A stretch of DNA of 64,000 bases from UBA11051 sp964390495 (GTDB lineage: Bacteria; Armatimonadota; Zipacnadia; Zipacnadales; UBA11051): positions 1 through 64,000 of the forward strand of contig CAYMIN010000013.1 of NCBI GenBank assembly GCA_964390495.1, given 5' to 3'. The position numbers and the translations under genes were made by a program. The notes below the pieces were generated by a model that saw only the letters and a list, made by a program, of their open reading frames with translations, had not been told where the DNA came from and did no database searches. Positions 17,656 to 25,841 of the stretch are shown piece by piece; within the stretch, counting starts at the first letter, position 1; each line of letters starts with the position of its first letter.

Positions 17656-18009
17656 ATGAAGCACCGCAAAGACCGTCGCAAACTCAACAGATCAACACAA
17701 CAGCGCCTGGCCTTGCTGCACGCCGAGGTTGCCGCCCTGTTCAAACACGACCAGATAAAGACAACTCTGGCCAAGGCGCGGGAAACCAGCCGGCTGGCCG
17801 ACAGGATGATTACTCTGGCCAAGCGTGGCGACCTGGCCGCACGCCGCCAGGTGCTGGCCCATATCCGGGACGCTGACCTGGTCGCCCATCTCTTTGACGA
17901 GATCGCCGGCCGTTTTGCTGACCGCGAGGGCGGCTACACTCGCGTCATCCGCGCCGGCAAACAGCGCGGTGACGGTACCCAGATGGCGGTCCTGGAATTG
18001 ACCGAGTAA
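17656..18009 (+). CDS. rplQ: 50S ribosomal protein L17
   Basis: L17 is a short 117-residue form with the conserved MKHRKDRRKLNR start, the L17 helix motif KTTLAKARETSRLADRMITLAKRGD and GGYTRVIRAGKQRGDGTQMAVLEL. It begins 11 bases downstream of rpoA and ends the alpha operon proper. Confidence 0.96.
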   Translation: MKHRKDRRKLNRSTQQRLALLHAEVAALFKHDQIKTTLAKARETSRLADRMITLAKRGDLAARRQVLAHIRDADLVAHLFDEIAGRFADREGGYTRVIRAGKQRGDGTQMAVLELTE

Positions 18010-18027
18010 CGGTGCGGAGCCTCTAGC

Positions 18028-18762
18028 ATGCGCCATATCGCGCTCACCGTCCAGTACGACGGCACCGACTACGCCGGGTTTCAGATACAGCCGCAAGCCT
18101 GGACCGTCCAGGCCGAACTGGAAGCAGCCCTAAGCGAACTCTTACAACACCAGGTCAGAATCATCGGTGCCGGTCGCACCGACGCAGGGGTGCACGCGAT
18201 GGGGCAGGTAATTGCCTTTGAGACCGATAACCCCATCCCCGAACCGGCGCTCCTGATGGCGGTAAACGACATTCTGCCGCCGGCCATAGCGGCGATGGCG
18301 TGTACCGGTGTGCCGGCCGATTTCCACCCGTGCTACAGCGCCACGGGCAAGCTTTATTCTTACCGCGTTCTGAATCGGCCGCTGCGCTCGCCGTTCATAG
18401 ACCGCTATGCGTGGCATGTGCGCGAGCCTCTGAATGTCGAAGCGATGCGGCAGGCGGCTGAGCCGCTGCTGGGGCGGCACGATTTCGCGGCCTTTGCCGC
18501 TGCCGGCGGGTCGGCCCGCACCACCGTCCGCGAAATCCGTCGGCTCGACATCGAGACCGAAGGCGAGTTGATCGAGACCCGCATCGGCGGCGACGGCTTC
18601 TTGTATATGATGGTTAGAAACATCATGGGCGCTCTGGTAGAGGTAGGCAAGGGCAGGCTCACGATAGCGGCTCTGGTAAAGATTCTGGAAGGCCGCGACC
18701 GCACCAAAGCACCGCCTCCCGCCCCACCGCAGGGCCTGTGCTTGGTAAAAGTGGAGTACTAG
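18028..18762 (+). CDS. truA: tRNA pseudouridine(38-40) synthase TruA
   Basis: Makes pseudouridine at positions 38-40 of the tRNA anticodon stem-loop. The 244-residue protein has the catalytic aspartate D52 in GAGRTDAGVHA, the YDGTDYAGFQIQP N-terminal motif and the FLYMMVRNIMGALVEVG C-terminal motif. Co-location with rplQ, rplM and rpsI is common. It starts 18 bases after rplQ. Confidence 0.95.
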   Translation: MRHIALTVQYDGTDYAGFQIQPQAWTVQAELEAALSELLQHQVRIIGAGRTDAGVHAMGQVIAFETDNPIPEPALLMAVNDILPPAIAAMACTGVPADFHPCYSATGKLYSYRVLNRPLRSPFIDRYAWHVREPLNVEAMRQAAEPLLGRHDFAAFAAAGGSARTTVREIRRLDIETEGELIETRIGGDGFLYMMVRNIMGALVEVGKGRLTIAALVKILEGRDRTKAPPPAPPQGLCLVKVEY

Positions 18763-18801
18763 ACTGCACTAATGACCGCAAGCCCATCGGAGGCTTAGGC
18801 A

Positions 18802-19239
18802 ATGAATGGCAGCAAGACCAAATCTGCAAATAGCCAAGACATCACCAGGGACTGGTGGATAATCAGTGCCCGGGGCGTGCCGCTGGGCCGTCTCGCCGCC
18901 AAGGTGGCCTCGGTACTGCGCGGCAAGCACAAGCCGATCTACACGCCCCACGTGGATACCGGCGATTTCGTCATCGTCACTGACGCCTCCGAGGTGGTGC
19001 TGACCGGTGACAAGCTGCGGCAGAAGATCTACTACCGTGCCAGCACCCGGCCCGGCCACCTGAAGGCCCAGCAGTACCGCCATTTCCTGGCCCAGAGTCC
19101 TGAGAAGGTCATCATCAAGGCAGTCAAGGGGATGCTGCCGCACAACGTGCTGGGCCGCCAGATGTTGCGCAAGCTGAAAGTGTACGCGGATTCTGAGCAT
19201 CCGCATCAAGCCCAGGAGCCCAGGCCGCTGGAGATGTAG
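18802..19239 (+). CDS. rplM: 50S ribosomal protein L13
   Basis: L13 is an early 50S assembly protein. The 145 residues include RDWWIISARGVPLGRLAAKVASVLRGKHKP, HVDTGDFVIVTDA and VKGMLPHNVLGRQMLRKLKVY, all family signatures. SD is CGGAGGC. It pairs with rpsI, as in nearly all bacteria. Confidence 0.96.
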   Translation: MNGSKTKSANSQDITRDWWIISARGVPLGRLAAKVASVLRGKHKPIYTPHVDTGDFVIVTDASEVVLTGDKLRQKIYYRASTRPGHLKAQQYRHFLAQSPEKVIIKAVKGMLPHNVLGRQMLRKLKVYADSEHPHQAQEPRPLEM

Positions 19240-19292
19240 GTGTTGCCTGAGGCTTGCTAGGCCAACTGCAACGGATTTGAGGAGGACCAACT

Positions 19293-19688
19293 TTGCTCGA
19301 TACACAGACTGCCTATGGTACGGGTCGGCGCAAGACCTCGATCGCTCGCGTGTGGCTCACCCCTGGCGACGGCGAATTCGTTGTCAACGATCAGCCTATG
19401 GAAGAGTATTTTGTCCGCTTCGCGCTTATTGATCGAGCCAGGCAGCCGCTGGTCGCCACGCAGATGGACGACAAGGTCAACATCAAAGCCTACACCAAGG
19501 GTGGCGGCACTGCCGGACAGGCCGATGCGCTGCGTCACGGCATTGCCAAGGCGCTGGTGGACATGGACGAGGACAACCGCTCGAAGCTGGGGCCGCTGGG
19601 GCTGTTGACGCGTGACCCGCGAGCCAAAGAACGCAAGAAGCCGTTCTGCCGGGGCGCTCGCCGCCGCAAGCAGTTCTCGAAGCGCTAG
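19293..19688 (+). CDS. rpsI: 30S ribosomal protein S9
   Basis: The C-terminal tail of S9 reaches the P-site anticodon. The 131-residue product from a TTG start (behind GAGGAGGACC) has YGTGRRKTSIARVWL near the N-terminus, GGGTAGQADALRHGIAKAL, and ends with the essential basic tail RRRKQFSKR. It is the last gene of the ribosomal superoperon; hairpins follow. Confidence 0.96.
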   Translation: MLDTQTAYGTGRRKTSIARVWLTPGDGEFVVNDQPMEEYFVRFALIDRARQPLVATQMDDKVNIKAYTKGGGTAGQADALRHGIAKALVDMDEDNRSKLGPLGLLTRDPRAKERKKPFCRGARRRKQFSKR

Positions 19689-19731
19689 GCCGGCTCTCCG
19701 GTCAGGGCGTATAACCATGAACTTATGTCAC

Positions 19732-19793
19732 CAACATGTGCTTGCATCATGTTGACGGATTGTGCGATACCGCGCCAACACGGCGCGGTATCG
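19732..19793 (+). terminator. Tandem hairpins at the end of the ribosomal superoperon
   Basis: Two inverted repeats follow rpsI. The first is CAACATG (19732-19738) with CATGTTG (19748-19754), a 7-bp stem with a 9-base loop. The second is CGATACCGCGCC (19765-19776) with GGCGCGGTATCG (19782-19793), a perfect 12-bp stem with a 5-base loop, followed by TGCCTTTA. The U-run is weak, so termination by the second hairpin is likely but not certain. The first could instead be a protein-binding palindrome. Confidence 0.6.
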
Positions 19794-19813
19794 TGCCTTT
19801 AGGGCTGAAACCT

Positions 19814-22099
19814 ATGGCGAGGGCACAACGACCGTCTGACGATTGCCTCACCAGCACCGCCTCAGCACGCTATCTGGCCTGTCTGGGCGCCTTCATGATT
19901 GTCGCGCAAGTGTGGGGCGGCCAGCTTGTTGACGGGGAGAACGCCGCCCTCAACCGCCCGTACCAATGGAACCGGCCGCCCAACTATGGCCTCAGCCGTC
20001 CCGACCTGTGCCATGATGACGCTGATGCCACCCAGCTCACCAACGGCCTCCTATCCACCCGCCAATGGTGGGACAAACAGATGGTCGGCTGGGAGGGCAG
20101 CACCCAGGTGGACCTCACGGTGGACCTCGGCGAGGTTTGTCCCATCGCGGCCATCGCCTACCATGTTGCAGGCGGCTGGTACGCCGGCGTGCGCTATCCC
20201 GAGCGCCATCACCTGTATGTAAGCGAGGACGGCGAGAGCTTCCACCAGGTCGGCGAATGGTGGATTCACACCCATGCGCATGAGTTCAAATACGAGCCTT
20301 ACCATACCTTTACCTTCACCGACCTACGCGCGCTCGGCCGCTACGTAAAGATTCTCCTTGACCCCGGTGGTCGCTACCTGATGATGGACGAAATCGAGGT
20401 GATTCGCGGCGACTTCACCCCGGAGCAGGCCCAGCAGTACCCGCTGGTCGAGCACCCCTGGACTGAGGACGTGTCGGTGCTGGAGTCAGCTCATGTTGCG
20501 CCCCGCTGGGCGACGCCGCTGCACTTCTACAGCCCCGGGCGTTGGGGTAAGCCGCCCTACAGGCTGGATCTGCCCGCAGGCATCCGCGTGGTGGCGGCGC
20601 CCCTTGGCATCCCTGAGCCGCAACAGGTACAGCTAGACGGGAGGCCCTATAGCCGCTACAACTTCACCGAGAATCTCAGCTACCTGTTCCTGAAGACCGA
20701 CTGGCCGGTCGGCAAGCAGGGCACGCTCTATCTGACGATTGCCGACAAGTACGTCGCCGACCTGCCGGTGACCTGTGTGGACATCCCTGCCGCGCCCCGG
20801 CCCAAGCGGCTCTTGACCAACTTCGACTGGACCCCGCTTGAGTACTATCTCAACTGGCCTGATTTCCTCGATTTCTGGGAGCATATCGGCTTCAATACCA
20901 TCGCCCTGCACAAGGACGCCACTTTGGATCCCAGTCCTCAGGCCCAGCGGTTCATACAGCAGGCGCGCGCGCGCGGCTTCTGGATCGTCGCCAATTACTC
21001 GCCGATGTTCGCTGACTACAAAGCTGACTCCGAGGCCCATCCTGAGGTCCAAAGGGCGCAGAACCCGCCGGGCCAGGACTTCACCGCCATGTGTCCGAGG
21101 CTCTACGTGCGCGACTATTTCGACGATGAAGTCGAGGTCTGTCGCCAGACGGGCGCGCTCGGCATCTCCTGGATGTGGTTTGACTACGAGCCGGGCTGGG
21201 GTGGTAGTGGCTCGATCTGTTTCTGCCCGCACTGCCGGGCGCAATTCAGAGAGTTCCTCGCCGCCGAGTACCCGGATACGCAGTATCTCGACCCGGTTGA
21301 GGTGGAGAATGACCCCGGTAAGTACCCTCGGCTCCATCAGGCGTGGAGGTCGTTCAACGCAGCCTTGGGCCGGGAGATTGTGCGGCGGCTGCGCCAGGGC
21401 CTGATGGAGGGCCTGGCGACCACGGAGGTGCGCTCTTCTCCCCAGCCGATGGTCGGGCTTTACAACGTCTGGCCGCGGCCTCAGGAGCAAAGCGGCGGCT
21501 TCTACAACCATTTCATGCTCTTTGAAAGCCTGTTTGACGCCGGCTTGGTCGAGCAGGCAATGCCCAGTCTTTACGGCTGTTACCGCGACCAGGTGGCGGC
21601 GACGATCCACGCTTGCCGCGAGGTCGTCGGCACCGGCAGCGTGATGCCGTGGCACGGCATCACCTCCGGCCGCGCGGAATGGCGCAACACGCTGCTGGAG
21701 ACCTTTGCCAATGGCGGTACCGGCTTCACCTACTTCACCACCGCATACGTTGATGCGGCCGATTATGCCGCCGCGGCGAGCATCATCAAGGCGGCCGCGC
21801 AGGTTGAGGACATCATCTGCGACGGCCAGCTCATACCCCAGGGCCGGGTGTTGGTGCGCGTTTCCAGTGGTGGTGAGGCTGCGGGCTTGATACTTGGCGA
21901 TCGGCTGCTGGTGCTTGTCAAGGACTATGCGCGGGGCGCTCCGGTGCAAGTTGAGGTGGCTAGGGTGGAGAAGCCGGCAACTGTCACCGATCTGGAGACC
22001 GGCCAAGCAGTGGCTCGCCTGCAGCCGCCGGCAGACAGCTTTGCGGCGCAGCTTACCACCGACCGCCGTTCCGTTCTGCTGCTCATCGCGCCGCAGTGA
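19814..22099 (+). CDS. Secreted glycoside-hydrolase-like protein with N-terminal F5/8-type carbohydrate-binding domain
   Basis: A 761-residue exported protein. A signal peptide is visible at ~20-43 (hydrophobic LACLGAFMIVAQVWGG). Residues ~45-215 look like an F5/8 type C (discoidin) domain: NAALN near the start, LTNG, and VDLTVDLGEVCPIAAIAYHV. From ~345 to 660 there is a TIM-barrel-like region with WMWFDYEPGW and the Cys cluster CFCPHC at ~469-474, seen in uncharacterised glycoside-hydrolase-like families. I cannot name a GH family; the Asp/Glu in WFDYEP are candidate acid residues. The start is the ATG at 19814; an open frame from 19736 would run through the hairpins. It probably acts on polysaccharide outside the cytoplasm. 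Confidence 0.75.
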   Translation: MARAQRPSDDCLTSTASARYLACLGAFMIVAQVWGGQLVDGENAALNRPYQWNRPPNYGLSRPDLCHDDADATQLTNGLLSTRQWWDKQMVGWEGSTQVDLTVDLGEVCPIAAIAYHVAGGWYAGVRYPERHHLYVSEDGESFHQVGEWWIHTHAHEFKYEPYHTFTFTDLRALGRYVKILLDPGGRYLMMDEIEVIRGDFTPEQAQQYPLVEHPWTEDVSVLESAHVAPRWATPLHFYSPGRWGKPPYRLDLPAGIRVVAAPLGIPEPQQVQLDGRPYSRYNFTENLSYLFLKTDWPVGKQGTLYLTIADKYVADLPVTCVDIPAAPRPKRLLTNFDWTPLEYYLNWPDFLDFWEHIGFNTIALHKDATLDPSPQAQRFIQQARARGFWIVANYSPMFADYKADSEAHPEVQRAQNPPGQDFTAMCPRLYVRDYFDDEVEVCRQTGALGISWMWFDYEPGWGGSGSICFCPHCRAQFREFLAAEYPDTQYLDPVEVENDPGKYPRLHQAWRSFNAALGREIVRRLRQGLMEGLATTEVRSSPQPMVGLYNVWPRPQEQSGGFYNHFMLFESLFDAGLVEQAMPSLYGCYRDQVAATIHACREVVGTGSVMPWHGITSGRAEWRNTLLETFANGGTGFTYFTTAYVDAADYAAAASIIKAAAQVEDIICDGQLIPQGRVLVRVSSGGEAAGLILGDRLLVLVKDYARGAPVQVEVARVEKPATVTDLETGQAVARLQPPADSFAAQLTTDRRSVLLLIAPQ

Positions 22100-22157
22100 C
22101 GGCAGGTAAACCGGCTGCTGGCAGGGAACTAGTGCAGCAGTTGAGCGTTGGCAGACT

Positions 22158-22185
22158 TTGCCTGTGCCAAGGTGTATGATATAAT
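22158..22185 (+). promoter_or_regulatory. Extended -10 promoter for the CorC gene pair
   Basis: TGATATAAT at 22177-22185 is a perfect extended -10; a weak -35 TTGCCT lies at 22158-22163 with a 16-base spacer. The -10 is inside an inverted repeat, TGCCAAGG (22165-22172) and CCTTGGCA (22186-22193). This looks like an operator overlapping the promoter or a symmetric site for a regulator. Start of transcription would be ~22193, about 70 bases before the gene. Confidence 0.6.
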
Positions 22186-22261
22186 CCTTGGCACCGATAA
22201 TCGGGATTCGGTTGTTGGCTCGCGAGGACGCCCTGCGTCCTGCGGAGGGGGCCCGACGTAA

Positions 22262-23539
22262 TTGACATTGACCACCACTGGTCAGCTAGTAATCTTGCTT
22301 CTGTTACTTTTCGCCTCAGCCTTTTTCACGGCTTCGGAAATCGGGTTTCTGGCAATCACACGCAGCCGCGTTGAGCAGTGGCGTGAGAACGGGGGCTGGG
22401 CGGCGCGTGTTGTGTCCCATTTGCATGGCCGACGTGCCCTACTGCTTTCCGTGCTGATACTCGGCATCACCACCTGCAACTACATGGCTGAGCGCATTGC
22501 CACCGGGGTAGCCACCGATTGGGCCGGCACGGTCATCGGGCCCTGGATCGCCCTTATCACCATCACCTGCATCGTCTTGGTGTTCTGCGAGGCCACGCCG
22601 ATGCACTGGGCCGCCGGTAACCCCGAACGCGCAGTTCGGATGGCGGGAGTGCCGGTGTTTCTGCTTTCGGTGGTCTTGACCCCCGTTGTTTTCGTCATCT
22701 CGGGGGCTGCACGGGGCCTCCTGCGTCTGGTCGGGGTACATGCCGCCACGGTGCTGCCAAGCGTCAGTGAAGAGCACCTCAAGGAGATGATCGAGGCCGG
22801 CGAGGAACAGGGCGAGCTGGAAGCCTCGGAACGGCGGATGCTGCGTGGCGTTCTCGAGTTCGGCGACCAGACGGTCACCGAAGTCATGACCCCGCGCCGC
22901 GACATGGTCTGTGTCGAACAGCACGAGACCTTGGAGAAGGCTCTGGAGGTGGGCATTGAGTCGCGACATTCGCGGCTGCCGGTATATGACCAGACTCCCG
23001 ACAACATCGTCGGCGTGCTCTCGCTCAAGGACCTACTGCCTTACCTGGTCAGCGGCGAGATGGACAAGCTCTGCAAGCTGGCCACCCGGCCGGCGTACCA
23101 TATACTTGAGAGCTTACCCGCCGATGCCGCCCTCAAGCAGCTTCAGAGCGCCAGGCAGTTGATGGCTATCGTCAAAGATGAGTATGGCGGCACCGCCGGT
23201 GTGGTCACAGTCGAGGACTTACTTGAGGAGATCGTCGGCGAGATTCTCGACGAGTACGACCAGGAGGAGCCGGAGGTGCTGCTGGTGGGCCCGAGCGAGT
23301 ACCTGTGTGATGCCGGTGTCAGCCTGCGTATCTTGGCCAATTACATCCGTCAGCCGCTGCCGGTCGAGGAGTTCGACTCCCTGGGCGGATGGCTGCTCGA
23401 TTTGGCCGGCTGCATCCCTCAGGCGGGCGAAGGTTTCGCGACCAACGGCCTCAAGCTGGTTGTCGAACAGGTCACTGACACGCGCATCGAAAAAGTCCGC
23501 GTGGTAGAGACGCGAACCGCAATCGAGAGCGAACCTTAG
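22262..23539 (+). CDS. CNNM/CBS/CorC membrane protein (HlyC/CorC family), copy 1
   Basis: A 425-residue inner-membrane protein: an N-terminal CNNM-type transmembrane region (hydrophobic segments in ~1-150, FASAFFTASEIGFLAITRSR), a CBS pair at ~200-325 (VMTPRRDMVCV, HSRLPVYDQTPDNIVGVLSLKDLL, YGGTAGVVTVEDLLEEIVGEI) and a C-terminal CorC/HlyC domain. Family members are linked to Mg2+/Co2+ efflux or homeostasis; the 'hemolysin' name is historical. It starts with TTG at 22262, 11 bases after GGAGGGG. A paralogue follows at 17 bases, suggesting an operon and possibly a heterodimer. Confidence 0.88.
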   Translation: MTLTTTGQLVILLLLLFASAFFTASEIGFLAITRSRVEQWRENGGWAARVVSHLHGRRALLLSVLILGITTCNYMAERIATGVATDWAGTVIGPWIALITITCIVLVFCEATPMHWAAGNPERAVRMAGVPVFLLSVVLTPVVFVISGAARGLLRLVGVHAATVLPSVSEEHLKEMIEAGEEQGELEASERRMLRGVLEFGDQTVTEVMTPRRDMVCVEQHETLEKALEVGIESRHSRLPVYDQTPDNIVGVLSLKDLLPYLVSGEMDKLCKLATRPAYHILESLPADAALKQLQSARQLMAIVKDEYGGTAGVVTVEDLLEEIVGEILDEYDQEEPEVLLVGPSEYLCDAGVSLRILANYIRQPLPVEEFDSLGGWLLDLAGCIPQAGEGFATNGLKLVVEQVTDTRIEKVRVVETRTAIESEP

Positions 23540-23556
23540 GAGGTAGTAACGAACTG

Positions 23557-24882
23557 TTGGAAGACCCACTATTATTAGTCATCGGGTGCTTGGTAATAGC
23601 CGCCTGCATCTTTGGACTGGGTTTTCTGTCCTTCTCTGAGGCCGCCTTGCTGGGGATTAGCGAGATACGACTACGCGCACTGTGCAAAAACGGCGATCCC
23701 AGAGCCGCCCTGCTGCGCCAGTTGGTTGCCAGCAACCAGTTTCTCACTGCCATAATCGTCGGCGTCAATATCTGCGTCATAACTATCTCCACGATTATGA
23801 CCGTGATAGTCTCGCGCAGCGCCTTGCACGGCACCTGGCACGAAGAAGTCATCCATGTCGGCATGTTGTTCTTCATGCTAGTAGCGGCCGAGATTGCGCC
23901 CAAGACCTATGGCGCGCTATTCGCAGAGCGTGTCGCTCTGCGCGTCGCCCGCCCGATTAGCGCCCTGCTCAGTATCGTGAGCCCGCTGATGACCGCAATT
24001 ACCGCGATTGCCCACAGTATCTTGAGCCTGGTCGGGGCCAAAGCCGGTGACGGAATCCGCTTTGTCACCAAAGACGAAATCCGCGTTGCCGCCGATGTTA
24101 GTGAGGAAGAGGGTGTCCTGGCACCGGCCGAAGGCGAAATGATTGACAGCGTTTTGGAGCTCGGCATGGCCAAGGTCAGCGAGATCATGGTGCCGCGGGT
24201 GGATATTGTGGCCCTGGACGAAAATCACCAGCTCGAACATATCCTGCAAGTGGTCATCGAGAGCGGCCATTCGCGCATACCCATATACAGCGGCACTCTC
24301 GACAACATAACCGGCATTCTCTACGTCAACGACCTGCTGGTAACACTCAAGGATGGCGGCTCCCGGGTGGACCTGGCGGCAATTGCCAGACAGCCGTTCT
24401 ATGTGCCGGAAACCAAGCTGCTGGACGAGCTGTTCGCGGAAATGCGCGAACGGGCCGTGCATCTGGCCATTATCGTGGATGAATTCGGCGGCACTGAAGG
24501 CCTGGTGACTATCGAGGACATTCTTGAGGAGCTGGTCGGCGACATCGAAGACGAACACGACATCATTTCCGACGTCATCGTGTTGATTGGCGAGGACGAA
24601 GCCGTCGTCTCGGCTAAGGGGCGCATCGAGGACCTGAATGAGCAACTCCTAGTCTCCCTGCCGGACGACCAGTACGACACGATTGGCGGGCTGATAACGG
24701 GGCTGGCTAACCATATCCCCGAAGCCGGCGAAGCCTTTGAGATAGACGGCGTGGTGCTGGCCGTCGAGGCCAGTGATGAACAGCACATCGAACGTGTGCG
24801 CATAACTGTTAAATCTAGAGACGGTGGCGAAGACCGATGGCACGCAAAACCAAGCGCAGACGCAAGAAAAAGCAAGAGCTGA
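23557..24882 (+). CDS. CNNM/CBS/CorC membrane protein (HlyC/CorC family), copy 2
   Basis: A 441-residue paralogue of the gene immediately upstream with the same order: CNNM membrane domain (~1-150, GLGFLSFSEAALLGISEIRL), CBS pair (~205-330; MVPRVDIVALDE, SRIPIYSGTLDNITGILYVNDLL, DEFGGTEGLVTIEDILEELVGDI) and CorC domain to ~425. The start is a TTG after TAGGAGG at the end of copy 1. Its last 46 bases overlap the downstream M48 gene in another frame, indicating tight co-expression. The predicted role is divalent-cation transport or regulation of it. Confidence 0.88.
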   Translation: MEDPLLLVIGCLVIAACIFGLGFLSFSEAALLGISEIRLRALCKNGDPRAALLRQLVASNQFLTAIIVGVNICVITISTIMTVIVSRSALHGTWHEEVIHVGMLFFMLVAAEIAPKTYGALFAERVALRVARPISALLSIVSPLMTAITAIAHSILSLVGAKAGDGIRFVTKDEIRVAADVSEEEGVLAPAEGEMIDSVLELGMAKVSEIMVPRVDIVALDENHQLEHILQVVIESGHSRIPIYSGTLDNITGILYVNDLLVTLKDGGSRVDLAAIARQPFYVPETKLLDELFAEMRERAVHLAIIVDEFGGTEGLVTIEDILEELVGDIEDEHDIISDVIVLIGEDEAVVSAKGRIEDLNEQLLVSLPDDQYDTIGGLITGLANHIPEAGEAFEIDGVVLAVEASDEQHIERVRITVKSRDGGEDRWHAKPSADARKSKS

Positions 24883-25841
24883 AGCTGGAACTGACTGACT
24901 ACCAGTTCCCTGGTGAAAAGAACGGCTACTGGACTGCTATAGGCATCACTATCGGAGTGTTTCTCATTGCAGCGACGATGCTTTTCGTTGCGAACCTAAA
25001 TGGCATGGCCAATGGCACCGGCATCAGGGGACTACAGGGCGTCAAATGGTGGCCGATCGTCAACATCATCATCTTCCCCTGGGTCACCATTGTCGTCGCT
25101 AACATCATGGCCACAAGGCATTCGGCCGCAAGTATCAAGAAGGTCGGCCGCCAGGCCAAGGTCATGCCCAATAACTTTCCACAGTTGCACCGGATCCTGG
25201 CTAACCACGCCAACGTGGTCGGCATGAAGCTGCCCAATATGTATCTTCTCCAGGACGATGCTCCCTACATCTACACCATCCCGGGCGGCCCCGGCACCAT
25301 CGTGATTTCTAGCGGACTGCGCGATGGTGTCGAAGAAGACGATCTGAGTGCCCTCATCGCCCATGAAATGGGGCACATCAACTCCCACCATGTCCGCACC
25401 ACGTTGGCGATAGGCTATATCACTAACGCCAACCTGGTATTCAAGATCCTGCTGTTCCCGGTGCTGATGATCAAGCTGTTTGCCGGCGGCTGGACCGACC
25501 TGGCCGATTTCACCGCCGACCGTTTCAGCCTACTGGTCACCGGCGATGCCTCGGTCCTGAACAAAGCCCTGGTCAAGATGGCGGTACTTGCCGACAAGCA
25601 GGCTGACATCACTCCGGAGGAATTGCGCGCCTATCTGGAGAGCGCCGGCGACATCTCCACTGACGCCGCCCAGATGGAGCGCCAGTTCCGCATCGGCAAC
25701 TTTATCTCTTCCCAGCCCAATCTCGCCGAGCGTGTTGAGGAGATGCGTGAGTTCGTAAGAAGCGATGAGGGCAAGGCCGCCTTCGACAAGATGCAGGAAA
25801 TTCGCAAGCGCGCCGGAGCGGCTCAGCCCGCCTCCGGATAG
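24837..25841 (+). CDS. Membrane-associated M48 family zinc metalloprotease
   Basis: A 334-residue protein with two N-terminal membrane segments (~33-54 and ~72-92), then an M48-type (HtpX/Ste24-like) domain. The zinc motif is HEMGH at 176-180 within LIAHEMGHINSHH. The third-ligand region reads DFTADRF (224-230), so Asp replaces the Glu usually found in ExxAD; Asp could still ligate zinc. A further hydrophobic stretch lies at ~198-216. HtpX-type enzymes cleave damaged membrane proteins. The start overlaps copy 2 of CorC by 46 bases; its end overlaps convergent pheA by 19 bases. Confidence 0.85.
   Translation: MARKTKRRRKKKQELKLELTDYQFPGEKNGYWTAIGITIGVFLIAATMLFVANLNGMANGTGIRGLQGVKWWPIVNIIIFPWVTIVVANIMATRHSAASIKKVGRQAKVMPNNFPQLHRILANHANVVGMKLPNMYLLQDDAPYIYTIPGGPGTIVISSGLRDGVEEDDLSALIAHEMGHINSHHVRTTLAIGYITNANLVFKILLFPVLMIKLFAGGWTDLADFTADRFSLLVTGDASVLNKALVKMAVLADKQADITPEELRAYLESAGDISTDAAQMERQFRIGNFISSQPNLAERVEEMREFVRSDEGKAAFDKMQEIRKRAGAAQPASG

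Noticed and set aside
20633..22006. 457-codon minus-strand open frame inside the glycoside-hydrolase-like gene
   Set aside because: Typical antisense shadow in GC-rich coding DNA. It lacks a ribosome binding site and gives Arg/Gly/His-rich low-quality protein.
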